A stretch of 32,672 bases of DNA from Bacteroides sp. SM23_62_1 (GCA_001304505.1 LJUQ01000024.1:1-32672), one strand, 5' to 3'. Numbered from the stretch's first letter, positions 8,095 to 17,955 are shown. Program-made: numbers and translations. The notes: generated by a model not told the origin, from the sequence alone.

Positions 8095-10461
8095 TCATCT
8101 GAACACTGGCGGCTGGCCAGTCCCGGGAATAAAATAAAAACTCCCCTTCAATGAAGTAGATTCCCAGGGAGTTTGTTTTTTATCTGATATATCCTCTATC
8201 TCTGATCTTACATTCTTGAATACTTCCTCAATCTGCAGTCCCGGAACCTGTATATATTTCAGTAATATACCGGTATATAATCCATTCTCACCGGTACCAT
8301 CGGATGCTGTCCGACCTGGCGCGGTGGAATATGCAATAATCGAGCCTGAAGGCGCATTCATAAACGCTAATCCCTGCGTTTTAAGACTTCTTCCACCCCA
8401 TCTTCTTTCAAACGGATTATCCCGGCAGGCGTCCAGAATGATAATATTTGTCTCACACCCTGAACCCTCCATTTTGCCCAGTATTCTTCCAACCTCAACA
8501 CAGTCATATTCAACATCCTGTTCCATATATAAACTGGCATCAATCGGAATGATATAATTACTGCCATTGACCTGCACTCCATGGCCTGCATAATAGAATA
8601 ATCCTACATTATAATTTTCCAGTTTATCACCAAATTTATCCATCGCCATTTTAATAGTTTTCTGGTCTGCATCCGTATAACTCTCAACTTCAAAACCGAC
8701 TGATTCCAGAACTTTAGCCATTGCTATTGCATCATTAACAGGATTAAGTAAAAAATCTCCGTGTTGATATTTACTATTTCCGATAACCAGTGCCAGCCGT
8801 CTTTCTACAGCATATTCCTGAAAAATAATTGTTCGATTGTCAGTAATCACTGAATTATCTTCATTAACTGCTTCAATTTTAACTTCATTATTTCCCTCCT
8901 GAAGATTGATCTCTTTTTCAAATTTTAATGTACAGTCAAGAGATGTTTGAGAAATATTATCTGTTCTTTCGAATGCCCACAAATTATTATTCAGATATAA
9001 AGAAATTTGTTTAATCTTTGTTCTGGATTTAATACATACTTTAACATTGAAATTTTCACTATTCGTGATTTCATTATCTCTCGATGGGATCTCCCATAAA
9101 ACTTCATTACCCGGGGTTATAACAGGAAGCCAATAATAAACAGCCCGGATTTCTGAAGTAGTCGGACCAGCATTATTTACAGCTTTTATAACTATACTAT
9201 TATTCCCATTGTCAAGTATTAAATTCTGTTCAACCGTGAGATTATATTCACCAGATGGTTTTGCCATGTAAGATGTTAAATCTAACTCCCTGATCATGGA
9301 ATTATGGTAAATGCTGACACTTTCTAATTGAGTCCCCGATTTAATGATTGCTTGCATTGTATAGTTCCGGCTGGAACTTGTGTCAGTTGCCCTGGCAGGT
9401 ACCTGCCAGATTATATCCGGATTAGCGGTAGTACTTACAGGTTCAGTCGTTCTATCATTTGATCTTTGTGCAACAGAACTGATTTCTATGTTACTATTCC
9501 AAAGTTTTATTGTTTTATCATCCGATGCAGTAGCAATTAATTTACCATCCGGGCTGATGTCTACAGCATTGATCACATCTTCATGCCTGTAACTTCTGAC
9601 AAATATCCCGGATGATGTTTCAAACATCTTTGAGGTTTCATCCTCCGATGAACTAATGATGTATTTTCCATCAGGACTAAAACAAACCGAAGTAACAAGA
9701 TCTTCATGAGCCGTGATCGTCCTAATTGAATTGCCAGTTGACAGATCCCATACATGAATTATACCATCTTCTGATCCACTGACCAGAAAATTTCCGTCAG
9801 GGCTTATATTTATTGAAGTTACGTCACCATTGTGCCCTAGAAGTGTGCGGGCATGTTCTCCTGTTTCAAAATCCCATTGAATAATTTTTTTGTCTTTTGA
9901 TCCACTGTAAAGATATTTACCATCCTGATCAAAAACCGCAGTTAATATACTTCTTGAATGGCCTTTTAATGTTCTTACTGGCCTGTATGATACAATCGAC
10001 CATACTGGTATTATTTTATCAGAGGTGCCGGCAACAAAATAATTACCATCAGGACTGAATGATAAACAATTAACAGGAGCTAAAGTTGGTAGGCTATAAA
10101 AATTCCTGACGTTCCCATACTCTAAATCCCACATTGTTATCCGTCCCATTTCAACCCTTCCACCGATTAAAATATTTTTATCATCCGGACTGAAGTCCAA
10201 ACAATTAATCGTAAAATTTGTTATGCTCTCCTTTAATGTTTTTATCAATCCTCCTGATACCTCCCATAAAAAAACAGTTTCACCTTTAGAAGAACTTATT
10301 ACACTACCTGCAATATATTGACCATCGTGGCTGAATGAAACATCACTTACTTTTTCAGGAAAAGGTAAGTTCAGCATCTGTGAGTGGGTAATATTAAACG
10401 ATGATAATATCACTAAAACCGATGATACTAATCTGTACATTTTTATATTTGTTCTCATCAT
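8095..10461 (-). CDS. Exported WD40-repeat caspase-like protease
   Basis: The protein has 788 residues from ATG 10461; ATG 10458 and ATG 10440 are alternatives, and a TTG further upstream is rejected. The signal peptide is around MYRLVSSVLVILSSFNITHS. About residues 25-325 are a seven-bladed WD40 propeller (repeats such as FSPDGKYIISSSEDETSKMF and ISPDGKLIATASDDKTIKLW). Two Ig-like beta domains follow (about 345-440 and 450-545). The C-terminal caspase/peptidase C14 domain starts at RRLALVIGNSKY. The catalytic dyad is present: His627 in YYAGHGVQ and Cys679 in ILDACRDNPFE. The propeller probably senses or scaffolds a partner in the periplasm; substrates are unknown. It converges on the phosphatase gene. 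The domain order WD40-Ig-caspase is seen in bacterial orthocaspases, usually discussed as signalling or stress proteases. Confidence 0.92.
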   Translation of the reverse strand: MMRTNIKMYRLVSSVLVILSSFNITHSQMLNLPFPEKVSDVSFSHDGQYIAGSVISSSKGETVFLWEVSGGLIKTLKESITNFTINCLDFSPDDKNILIGGRVEMGRITMWDLEYGNVRNFYSLPTLAPVNCLSFSPDGNYFVAGTSDKIIPVWSIVSYRPVRTLKGHSRSILTAVFDQDGKYLYSGSKDKKIIQWDFETGEHARTLLGHNGDVTSINISPDGNFLVSGSEDGIIHVWDLSTGNSIRTITAHEDLVTSVCFSPDGKYIISSSEDETSKMFETSSGIFVRSYRHEDVINAVDISPDGKLIATASDDKTIKLWNSNIEISSVAQRSNDRTTEPVSTTANPDIIWQVPARATDTSSSRNYTMQAIIKSGTQLESVSIYHNSMIRELDLTSYMAKPSGEYNLTVEQNLILDNGNNSIVIKAVNNAGPTTSEIRAVYYWLPVITPGNEVLWEIPSRDNEITNSENFNVKVCIKSRTKIKQISLYLNNNLWAFERTDNISQTSLDCTLKFEKEINLQEGNNEVKIEAVNEDNSVITDNRTIIFQEYAVERRLALVIGNSKYQHGDFLLNPVNDAIAMAKVLESVGFEVESYTDADQKTIKMAMDKFGDKLENYNVGLFYYAGHGVQVNGSNYIIPIDASLYMEQDVEYDCVEVGRILGKMEGSGCETNIIILDACRDNPFERRWGGRSLKTQGLAFMNAPSGSIIAYSTAPGRTASDGTGENGLYTGILLKYIQVPGLQIEEVFKNVRSEIEDISDKKQTPWESTSLKGSFYFIPGTGQPPVFR

Positions 10462-10748
10462 TTCAAGAGTTATCAAGTTTAATCATTTATTAATGAGAAT
10501 ATATAGAACATAATTTTCTTAAATAATATCACTAAAAATGATTTAAGGTAATTCTTCTTAATGACACACCTTAATACTTTCTCAAGGAAATCCTATTGAA
10601 AACAATTTAATAACAAATCCCCTGAAATATTTCATTGAAAATTATATAGAAATAATAACCTTAAAAAAATATTCCTACAGAAGTATAGTCAAACTAGAGA
10701 TAAAGTTATCATATTTTTTATTAACTGTCAAAAAATCTTATTATTAGC

Positions 10749-10781
10749 ACTCACCGGGCGACTCCAAATCACCCGGTGAGT
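10749..10781. other. Orphan hairpin in the intergenic region
   Basis: ACTCACCGGG (10749-10758) pairs perfectly with CCCGGTGAGT (10772-10781) across a 13-nt loop. Read on the minus strand, the hairpin is followed by GCTAATAATAAGATTTTTTG, so it could end a short minus-strand transcript. No gene lies just upstream on that strand. Its outer ACTCACC/GGTGAGT ends match those of the hairpin at 8016-8070, on the other side of the WD40-caspase gene. Confidence 0.45.
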
Positions 10782-10883
10782 ATAATATTTCAAAACCAGC
10801 TTATTATCCAAAGAATATTCAGGGTATGACTTCAGGTTAAACCCTGAGTGATTCCCCCATACTAAGCCCAAAAAATTTTTTGT

Positions 10884-10914
10884 TTTGTTTATAAACTAAT
10901 TATTTGTAACTTTG
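10884..10914 (+). promoter_or_regulatory. Bacteroidetes-type promoter of the RRM gene
   Basis: A TTTG at 10884-10887 is separated by 19 bp from TAACTTTG at 10907-10914. This matches the Bacteroidetes primary sigma consensus (TTTG, 19-21 bp, TAnnTTTG). Transcription should begin near 10920, leaving a 5' leader of about 95 nt rich in pyrimidines before the ATG at 11014. Confidence 0.75.
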
Positions 10915-11013
10915 CGTCCTGAATAGATTTTATAGTACCGCACTTCTGACTTTGATTTGCCTCCCTACAACTTCTATCCATTTTATTATTTTTTATCTAA
11001 TTTAATTTTTATT

Positions 11014-11298
11014 ATGAACATTTTTGTAGCAAAGTTAAGTTCTTCCACAACAAGTGAGGACTTAAAGGAATTATTTGAAGAGCACGGTGAAGTAGTATCA
11101 GCTCAGGTCATTATTGATAAATACACCGGAAATTCCAAACGTTTTGGTTTCGTGGAAATGAAAAACGAGACCGATGCCATTAAAGCAATTAAGGAATTAG
11201 ACGAATGTGAATTTGATAACAGCCAGATCGTTGTGAAAAAAGCCAGGCCGAAAAGTGATTCTCCCAGGCAAAAAGGCTATGAATACAATAGATATTAA
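11014..11298 (+). CDS. RRM-domain RNA-binding protein
   Basis: A 94-residue single-domain RNA recognition motif protein. RNP2 is I3-F-V-A-K-L8 and RNP1 is R43-FGFVEM49; the aromatic residues of both motifs that stack on RNA are present. A short basic tail follows (KKARPKSDSPRQKGYEYNRY). The frame is open upstream to 10957, but ATG 11014 places the RNP2 strand at the N-terminus as usual for bacterial RRM proteins, and it sits after the promoter-derived leader. Stand-alone RRM proteins are abundant in Bacteroidetes, where they act as RNA-binding regulators. Monocistronic: own promoter and own terminator. Confidence 0.93.
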   Translation: MNIFVAKLSSSTTSEDLKELFEEHGEVVSAQVIIDKYTGNSKRFGFVEMKNETDAIKAIKELDECEFDNSQIVVKKARPKSDSPRQKGYEYNRY

Positions 11299-11331
11299 TC
11301 TATTCGATTTATAAATAACCTTTAATTTGTC

Positions 11332-11366
11332 AAAAAGGCTGTCGGGAATGAACCGCCAGCCTTTTT
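11332..11366 (+). terminator. Rho-independent terminator after the RRM gene
   Basis: AAAAAGGCTG (11332-11341) and CAGCCTTTTT (11357-11366) form a perfect 10-bp stem with a 15-nt loop, and the 3' arm ends in five T. It lies 34 bp after the RRM stop codon. Confidence 0.88.
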
Positions 11367-11597
11367 ATTGCGTAAACGTGTTGTGCTGATAATTATATAA
11401 TTGTATCCAATCCCGTTCTTCATATCAATATTTTAACTAATAGTACAATCCGCTGCCGGGTAACCCGATGGTACCCTGAATAAAAAGTTTCTTTTCATGA
11501 TTGTTTAATATCCCGGTATTCCATTCACATAGTATTAATAGACTTAAATTTATATGTCAATACTAAATTATATATCGAATTCACTTTAATAAAAAAT

Positions 11598-13427
11598 ATG
11601 GAAACAAGATTATTACATACTTTCCATATCCCTGTTATGGGAATAGGTTATACAATTGATACTCCTGTCAAAGTAGCCCAATATGGTATATCATCTGTAA
11701 TATCCCTGGTTGACGATATGCTTTTGGATAAGTTAAGAGAATTTTATAGCTCAAAATTCAATATCCCATTTCAGGCTATTACGAATAAAATTGAAGACTT
11801 CAGGGCAAAAAGAATTACATCTTATCTGAACCTTGTTGAAAGTATTGTAAAAGAAAAATTTGCTTCGTTAAAGAATTCTGTTCTGGAAAAAAACAATGAC
11901 CTGGAAAAATATATAGACATGCTGCCAAATCTTTCAGCAGTTAAACAAAAATTCAACCAGTTCATTAAAGAAAGCAATATAAAATCCGAATTATCCGCAT
12001 GGATCCAAGATAACTTATCCATTGGGAACATTGATGTAAATATCATGACAAAACTGGATAAGGAGAATTATGTTAAAAAGCAAAAACTGCCGGTTGAATA
12101 CAATGATGCACATTCCGCCCTGAGAGGTTTTGGAAACAGCAACCTGAGATCTTCGCTCGTTTTATCAGCCGGCATGAATCCGGGGCTGTACAGTTATATT
12201 GAAAAATTTAATGATTTTTATCCTGATGAAAACGGAGAGTTAAAAAAGAAAATTACCTTAAAGGTAAGTGATTACAGGTCAGCATTGATCCAGGGGAAGT
12301 TCCTGGCTAAAAAAGGTTTATGGGTCTCCGAATACAGGATTGAATCGGGATTGAACTGTGGAGGGCATGCTTTTGCTACAGATGGCTATCTGCTGGGGCC
12401 AATATTGGAAAAATTTAAGAATGACCGTGATGAACTCGTTCAGGAAATATACAATATCTATTATCAATCCCTGAAGGATAAAAACCGTTTTTGTCCAGAA
12501 TCACCCCTTCAGGTGAGATTTACGGCACAGGGAGGAGTCGGCACTGCGGAAGAACATCAGTTCCTTCTTGATTATTATCAGCTTGATTCAGTAGGTTGGG
12601 GGACACCATTTTTGTTAGTACCGGAAGCCACCAGTGTGGATTCAGATACACTGAGCCTGTTGAGTAAAGCCAGGGAAGAAGACCTGTATCTGAGTGATAT
12701 TTCACCGCTGGGTATCCCTTTTAATACTTTGAGAGGCAATACAAAAGATATTGAAAAAACAGCTCTTATAAAAAAGGGCCGCCCGGGAAGTAACTGCCCG
12801 AAAAAATATGCCTCACTCAGTAAAGAATTTTCTGAAAAAGGACACTGTCCTTCTTCTCACTATTATCAGAACCTGAAAATAAAAGCCCTTCATAATCAAA
12901 ATCTTAGCCCTGATGACTACATAAAAAAATACGATAAGATTGTAGAGAAATCATGTATATGTGTAGGATTGGGAACAGCTTCACTTCTGGTCAATAATCT
13001 GAATACAAAAACTGAGGGTAAGGGTGTTTCAATATGTCCTGGACCTAATATGACAAATTTCTCAGGCCCTGTATCATTAACTGATATGGTGGACCATATT
13101 TATGGAAGAAACAATATTATAAAAGATGCAAACCGACCTAATATGTTCATTAAAGAATTACAGATGTATATTGAATACTTCAAAAACAAACTGAATGATA
13201 GCCCAACCCCAATGGAAGAAAAACAAAAGAAGTATTTCGATAATTTCCGGAAAAACCTGAAGGATGGTTTTCAATATTATAAAAGTTTGTTTTCAGAATC
13301 CAGTAATAAAATTAATGGTATACAAATCAAAATTCTGAAGGATCTGGCATTACTGGAGGAGGAATTTGACAAATTATTTCGTCATGATTCATCATTAAAT
13401 CTTTCTCAAAGTCTCATCCAGGACTGA
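11598..13427 (+). CDS. Cys-rich nitronate-monooxygenase-like (FMN TIM-barrel) protein, unknown role
   Basis: The protein has 609 residues. The N-terminus (IPVMGIGYTIDTPVKVAQYG, then SSVISLVDD) resembles the first strand-helix of 2-nitropropane dioxygenase/FabK-type flavin barrels. GLNCGGHA (Cys254) and FTAQGGVGTAEEHQFLLDYY (about 308-327), followed by a GTPFLL segment and E-A-T-S, match the barrel's GGHA and phosphate-binding GGIGT/GTxF regions. A helical insertion of about 110 residues (50-160) separates the start from the rest. Further cysteines cluster in the C-terminal half: 299, 400 (SNCPKKY), 417 (GHCPSSHYY), 453 and 455 (CIC) and 480 (SICPGPN), which may bind an Fe-S cluster. The activase fusion starts 227 bp downstream on the same strand, so a redox partnership is inferred. 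The barrel assignment is by motif; the enzymatic reaction is not known. Confidence 0.7.
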   Translation: METRLLHTFHIPVMGIGYTIDTPVKVAQYGISSVISLVDDMLLDKLREFYSSKFNIPFQAITNKIEDFRAKRITSYLNLVESIVKEKFASLKNSVLEKNNDLEKYIDMLPNLSAVKQKFNQFIKESNIKSELSAWIQDNLSIGNIDVNIMTKLDKENYVKKQKLPVEYNDAHSALRGFGNSNLRSSLVLSAGMNPGLYSYIEKFNDFYPDENGELKKKITLKVSDYRSALIQGKFLAKKGLWVSEYRIESGLNCGGHAFATDGYLLGPILEKFKNDRDELVQEIYNIYYQSLKDKNRFCPESPLQVRFTAQGGVGTAEEHQFLLDYYQLDSVGWGTPFLLVPEATSVDSDTLSLLSKAREEDLYLSDISPLGIPFNTLRGNTKDIEKTALIKKGRPGSNCPKKYASLSKEFSEKGHCPSSHYYQNLKIKALHNQNLSPDDYIKKYDKIVEKSCICVGLGTASLLVNNLNTKTEGKGVSICPGPNMTNFSGPVSLTDMVDHIYGRNNIIKDANRPNMFIKELQMYIEYFKNKLNDSPTPMEEKQKKYFDNFRKNLKDGFQYYKSLFSESSNKINGIQIKILKDLALLEEEFDKLFRHDSSLNLSQSLIQD

Positions 13428-13433
13428 AATCTT

Positions 13434-13465
13434 ATGTCATGCTACGCTTCTTAAATTCATGACAT
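13434..13465 (+). terminator. Weak hairpin after the barrel-protein gene
   Basis: ATGTCATG (13434-13441) and CATGACAT (13458-13465) are a perfect 8-bp inverted repeat with a 16-nt loop, just after the stop codon. No T-tract follows, so termination may be partial or absent. Confidence 0.3.
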
Positions 13466-13654
13466 TTATAAGGTGCCGTGTTTTGCGATTGAGTTGGTGA
13501 TATTGATAATTAAGAATTTGCATAGCCACGACTGACCAGACTATGCAGAAGAATCTATCTTCCAAAAACCTGGCTAAATCAATCCTACAACACGTTTATC
13601 ATGTTCTGATACATTATTAATTTTTATTGCTGATAACCAATCAAAAATCACAGG

Positions 13655-16600
13655 ATGGCTTTCACATCAGACAAGGGTTCGCTGTTGGGAATTGATATCG
13701 GTTCTGTCGCAATGTCAATAGTAAAAGTTGACCTATCCGGGAATCTCCTCTCATCATCCTATGTTTTTCACCATGGCAGGATCCCCGAGACATTGTTCAA
13801 ACTCAACGAAAACGTTGATTTGTCAGATATTCGTGGTGTCACAACTGTTTCAAAAAATTGGTTTAATCCTGAATCTGTAAGATTTTATGATCATCAAACT
13901 GCTATTGTAACAGCCGTAAAAGCGCTCTTCAATAATCTTGGATCAATTATGATTGTTGGTGCGGAGAAATTTCAGCTTATTAATTTCAACAAAGAAGGCA
14001 GGTATGAACATACAGCAACAAATACATCATGTGCGGTAGGCACCGGCAGTTTTCTTGACCAGCAGGCCCAAAGGCTGGATTTGAAGGATGTTGCAGAGCT
14101 CTGCGATATAGCTTTAAAAAATACAGGGGAAATTCCGGATATTGCCTCTCGCTGCTCAGTATTTGCAAAAACCGATCTGATTCATGCACAGCAGGTTGGA
14201 TATTCCCTGAATGCCATTTGTGACAGCCTCTGTCACGGCCTCGCAAAAAATATTGTTGATACGCTTTTCAGTGATGATACTCCAAGGAATCCAATACTTT
14301 TTGCCGGAGGAGTATCCCGAAATCTTGCCGTTAAAAAACATCTCGAAAATTTACTGGGTATTTCTCTTTTACACCATGAGCACGCTCATGTATTGCCTGC
14401 TTTTGGTGCATGCCTTTTATTTCTGAAGGAAAATAAATCCATCCAGCTTACCGGGATTTCATCCCTGAATGATTTCTTAATAAGCCAGGAAAGGGAGAAA
14501 GAATATTTTCACGGGCCTTTATCATTATCACTCACAAAATATCCGGATTTTACTTCAGCAGAATCGTTCGAGTTTAAATCAGAGTATACAGACCATCCTG
14601 ATAAAATCCAGGTAGATCTGTATCAAAAGATAGATGGGAAGACAAAAATAGACTCTTACCTCGGAATTGATGTTGGTTCAACAAGTACGAAAGCCATATT
14701 ATGTGATCAAAAAAATAATCCTGTTGCCGGTTTTTATACATACACAGCCGGCAGGCCGATTATGGCCACACAGTCTGTTCTGGAAGCCATTGTCAGCATT
14801 CAGAATAGAAAAGATGTCAAATTTGAATTCCTCGGTGTCGGGACAACCGGTTCAGGCAGGAAATTTATCGGAAAAATATTGAATGCCGATCTCATTATCG
14901 ATGAAATAACTACCCACGCCAGGGCAGCTTTTGAACTGAATCCTGAAACTGATACCATTATCGAGATCGGTGGGCAGGATGCGAAGTTCACACTGATGAA
15001 AGATGGCAGGGTTACTTTCGCACAAATGAATTCTGTATGTGCCGCCGGAACAGGCAGTTTCATTGAGGAACAGGCTAAAAAACTCAATGTCTCCCTTGAT
15101 GAATATGCAGCTATGACTGAGGGATCAAAGGCACCGCTGTCAAGTGACCGTTGCACCGTTTTCATGGAACGGGATATAAATAATTACCTCAATAAAGGCT
15201 ATAGTGTTAATGAGATCCTGGCAAGTGTGCTGCATTCGGTACGGGAAAATTATTTGAAAAAAGTAGCTGTTGAGGCTACCATTGGTAATCATATTTCTTT
15301 CCAGGGTGCCACAGCAAAAAATAAAGCGTTGGTGGCAGCTTTTGAAGAAAAACTTGGTAAAGAAATTTTTGTTTCAAAATACTGTCATCTCACCGGTGCA
15401 CTTGGCCTGTCCTTTCTGCTGGAAGAAGAACACAAAGGGAAATCTGCGTTTCGCGGACTGGAATTATTCAGGAATGAAATTCCTATCATGATTGAAACAT
15501 GTCAGCTATGCAACAATCATTGCAAGATCAGGCTGGCGGATATAGCAGGTGAAAAGGTTGCCTATGGATTTCTCTGTGGAAGGGATTATGATACTAAAAA
15601 ATATGTTGACAGGAACATTTCAGGTTTTGACCTTGTCGGGGAGCGTAAAAAGCATTTTCATGTACCTAAACGTGGAAAATACAGATCAAACCTGAAAATA
15701 GGTCTTCCTGCCTCCCTTCATATGTTCGAAGAAATAAGTCTCTGGAAAAGATTCTTTGATAATCTGTCCATTCAGACCTTCTCCAGTGAAACATTTGAGG
15801 ATCCGGTCAAAACAGGAAAACGCCTTGCCGGGGCTGAGTTCTGCGCCCCTATGGAAGCCATGTACGGGCATGTCTCCTGGCTTGCTGACAGGGCGGATTA
15901 TATTTTCCTTCCTATCTACCTTGAAACAAGGGATAAAGAATACAAGGCTGAAAGAAATTATTGTTACTATACACAGTTCAGCCCTTCCCTTGTTTCGGCT
16001 ACAGTTCACGGGCAGATCCGGGGAAAATTCATCATGCCTTTCCTGAATTATTCAAAAGGTATCAATTACATCAGGAAGGAATTGTGGAACCGTCTGAAAC
16101 CGATATCCAATAATGCTTTCAGCAATGATAAATTGAATGAAGCATTTGATGAAGCGCTTCATTTCTATAACAGGAAAAAAGATTCATTTAAATCTGTTTT
16201 CACCCACAGTTTTGATTCTTCTGGTGACATTTCTGTTATTCTCCTCGGACGGCCTTACCAGGTGCTGTCTCCACATATGAACAAAGGAATTCCAGATATT
16301 CTTGGAGGAATGGGGATAAAAACCTTTTTCCAGGATATGATACCATATGAACACTATGATTTTTCTGATATCGATTACCTGCTTAAAATATTTCCCTGGT
16401 ATTATGCAGCCAATATTCTGGAAGCGGCAAAGGTCTCAGCTATCACTAAAAATCTCTATCCTGTCCTGGTCACCGCTTTCAAATGTGCACCCGATTCATT
16501 TCTGATGGATTACTTCAAAAAAATAATGGATGCCCATCAGAAACCTTACCTGATACTTCAGATCGACGAACATGATTCGAATATAGGTTATGAAACAAGA

Positions 16601-17866
16601 ATTGAAGCTGGTATCCGTTCGTTCCGGAATCATAGCTCAATGATTACAAGAAATATTAAACCAAAACTTCCCCTTATAATCCCTCCTGAAAAATCGATCC
16701 ATGCAAGGAAAACCATCATTTTCCCCAACTGGGACCAGGTGGTGGCACCCCTGCTGGTAGCAAATCTCAGGAAAACAGGACTGGATGCACGGCTGCTTGA
16801 ACCTGACGAATCTATTGTACGGCAGAGTATGGCACATAATACCGGACAATGTCTGCCACTGAATATCATAACCCAGGAATACATTGAATATATCAGAAAA
16901 AACAACCTTGACACAGAAGATACAATGCTATGGATGGTTGAGACAAGGCTTACCTGCAACATCCGGCTTTACCCCCATTACATTAAGAACCTGCTTGACA
17001 ATCAGGGAAATGGTATGGAAAAAGCCATCGTATATTCAGGAGATATCACACATCTTGATATATCACTGGCAACCTGCCTGAATGCATATCTTGCCTATAT
17101 GATCGGGGGCTTGATCCGCCGTGTAGGATGCAGAATCAGACCATATGAGTTGATTAAAGGCAGAACAGATGAAGCCATCCGGGAAGCAATTAAAGTCATG
17201 GAAAAAGCTTTTCTGGGAAAAGCATCCATGGAGAAATCGCTCATAAAGGCATTATCCCTTTTTGACTCTATTGAATACAAACCTGAACAAAGACCAAAAG
17301 TTGCTATCTTCGGAGATCTGTATGTCAGAGATAACCAGGTACTAAACCAGGATCTGATACATGTTATTGAAGAGGCAGGTGGCGAGGTACTAACAACTCC
17401 CTATCATGAATATGTTAAAATCACTGCTGAAAATAGTCTCCGCAGGCGGGCTGCCAGAGGCGAAAACCTGGAAGCAATGGGACTTAAAGCTATGCTGGCC
17501 GCAATCCAGTTAATGGATAATAAATACTACAAACACTTTAAAAAATTTCTTGGCAAACAGGCACCAATTCATCCACTCAAGCTTGAAAAGAAACTTGAAC
17601 TATTTAATATAAAAAATATGCATAGCGGGGAATCCTATGATAATATCCTTAAAATATTCTATATTCTCGAAAACTATCCGGATGTATCACTTTTTGTCCA
17701 GACCAATCCTGCATTCTGTTGTCCTTCCCTCGTAACGGAAGCAATGAAAAATGAGATAAGAAGGATTACAGGCGTTCCTATCATCACAATAACCTATGAC
17801 GGGACAAGTGAGTTCAAGAATGATATTATTGTTCCCTATCTGAAGCTTGCGGTTATAGATAATTGA
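13655..17866 (+). CDS. Double acyl-CoA dehydratase activase fused to DUF2229/HgdB-like reductase region
   Basis: The protein has 1403 residues. Two BadF/BadG/BcrA/BcrD (ASKHA ATPase) modules are in tandem: LGIDIGS at residue 12 and LGIDVGSTSTK at about 336. Each has the two cysteines that bridge a [4Fe-4S] cluster between activase subunits: Cys126 (SCAVGTGSF) and Cys167 (SRCSVFAKTD); Cys462 (VCAAGTGSF) and Cys500 (DRCTVFMERD). Next comes a Cys616/619/623/641 site at the start of the DUF2229 region, then an HgdB-like part with Cys1066, Cys1101 and Cys1355-Cys1356 (NPAFCCPSLVTEAM). Activases use ATP to inject a low-potential electron into 2-hydroxyacyl-CoA dehydratases, benzoyl-CoA reductases or double-cubane-cluster proteins. 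Donor and acceptor here appear to be on one chain, and no separate hgdA/hgdB gene is in the window. Long fusions of this kind exist in databases as activase-related proteins with unknown substrate. ATG start preceded by ACAGG. Confidence 0.9.
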   Translation: MAFTSDKGSLLGIDIGSVAMSIVKVDLSGNLLSSSYVFHHGRIPETLFKLNENVDLSDIRGVTTVSKNWFNPESVRFYDHQTAIVTAVKALFNNLGSIMIVGAEKFQLINFNKEGRYEHTATNTSCAVGTGSFLDQQAQRLDLKDVAELCDIALKNTGEIPDIASRCSVFAKTDLIHAQQVGYSLNAICDSLCHGLAKNIVDTLFSDDTPRNPILFAGGVSRNLAVKKHLENLLGISLLHHEHAHVLPAFGACLLFLKENKSIQLTGISSLNDFLISQEREKEYFHGPLSLSLTKYPDFTSAESFEFKSEYTDHPDKIQVDLYQKIDGKTKIDSYLGIDVGSTSTKAILCDQKNNPVAGFYTYTAGRPIMATQSVLEAIVSIQNRKDVKFEFLGVGTTGSGRKFIGKILNADLIIDEITTHARAAFELNPETDTIIEIGGQDAKFTLMKDGRVTFAQMNSVCAAGTGSFIEEQAKKLNVSLDEYAAMTEGSKAPLSSDRCTVFMERDINNYLNKGYSVNEILASVLHSVRENYLKKVAVEATIGNHISFQGATAKNKALVAAFEEKLGKEIFVSKYCHLTGALGLSFLLEEEHKGKSAFRGLELFRNEIPIMIETCQLCNNHCKIRLADIAGEKVAYGFLCGRDYDTKKYVDRNISGFDLVGERKKHFHVPKRGKYRSNLKIGLPASLHMFEEISLWKRFFDNLSIQTFSSETFEDPVKTGKRLAGAEFCAPMEAMYGHVSWLADRADYIFLPIYLETRDKEYKAERNYCYYTQFSPSLVSATVHGQIRGKFIMPFLNYSKGINYIRKELWNRLKPISNNAFSNDKLNEAFDEALHFYNRKKDSFKSVFTHSFDSSGDISVILLGRPYQVLSPHMNKGIPDILGGMGIKTFFQDMIPYEHYDFSDIDYLLKIFPWYYAANILEAAKVSAITKNLYPVLVTAFKCAPDSFLMDYFKKIMDAHQKPYLILQIDEHDSNIGYETRIEAGIRSFRNHSSMITRNIKPKLPLIIPPEKSIHARKTIIFPNWDQVVAPLLVANLRKTGLDARLLEPDESIVRQSMAHNTGQCLPLNIITQEYIEYIRKNNLDTEDTMLWMVETRLTCNIRLYPHYIKNLLDNQGNGMEKAIVYSGDITHLDISLATCLNAYLAYMIGGLIRRVGCRIRPYELIKGRTDEAIREAIKVMEKAFLGKASMEKSLIKALSLFDSIEYKPEQRPKVAIFGDLYVRDNQVLNQDLIHVIEEAGGEVLTTPYHEYVKITAENSLRRRAARGENLEAMGLKAMLAAIQLMDNKYYKHFKKFLGKQAPIHPLKLEKKLELFNIKNMHSGESYDNILKIFYILENYPDVSLFVQTNPAFCCPSLVTEAMKNEIRRITGVPIITITYDGTSEFKNDIIVPYLKLAVIDN

Positions 17867-17955
17867 GGACATAATTTCAAGTTATGCCCTAACTGTTAAT
17901 GCAATTCTTTTTTTATTAGCTTTAAAATTCCAAAATTTTAATAATTATTTTGTCC

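Larger units (their letters stand above)
10462..11013. other. Gene-free divergent intergenic region with promoter and hairpins
   Basis: This 552-bp AT-rich region lies between the WD40-caspase (minus) and the RRM protein (plus). It contains a perfect 10-bp hairpin (10749-10781), a weaker 7-bp inverted repeat TCAGGGT/ACCCTGA (10819-10825 and 10841-10847), and the RRM promoter at 10884-10914. The stretch 10500-10740 is over 70% A+T by eye, with no open frame of note. Confidence 0.55.
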
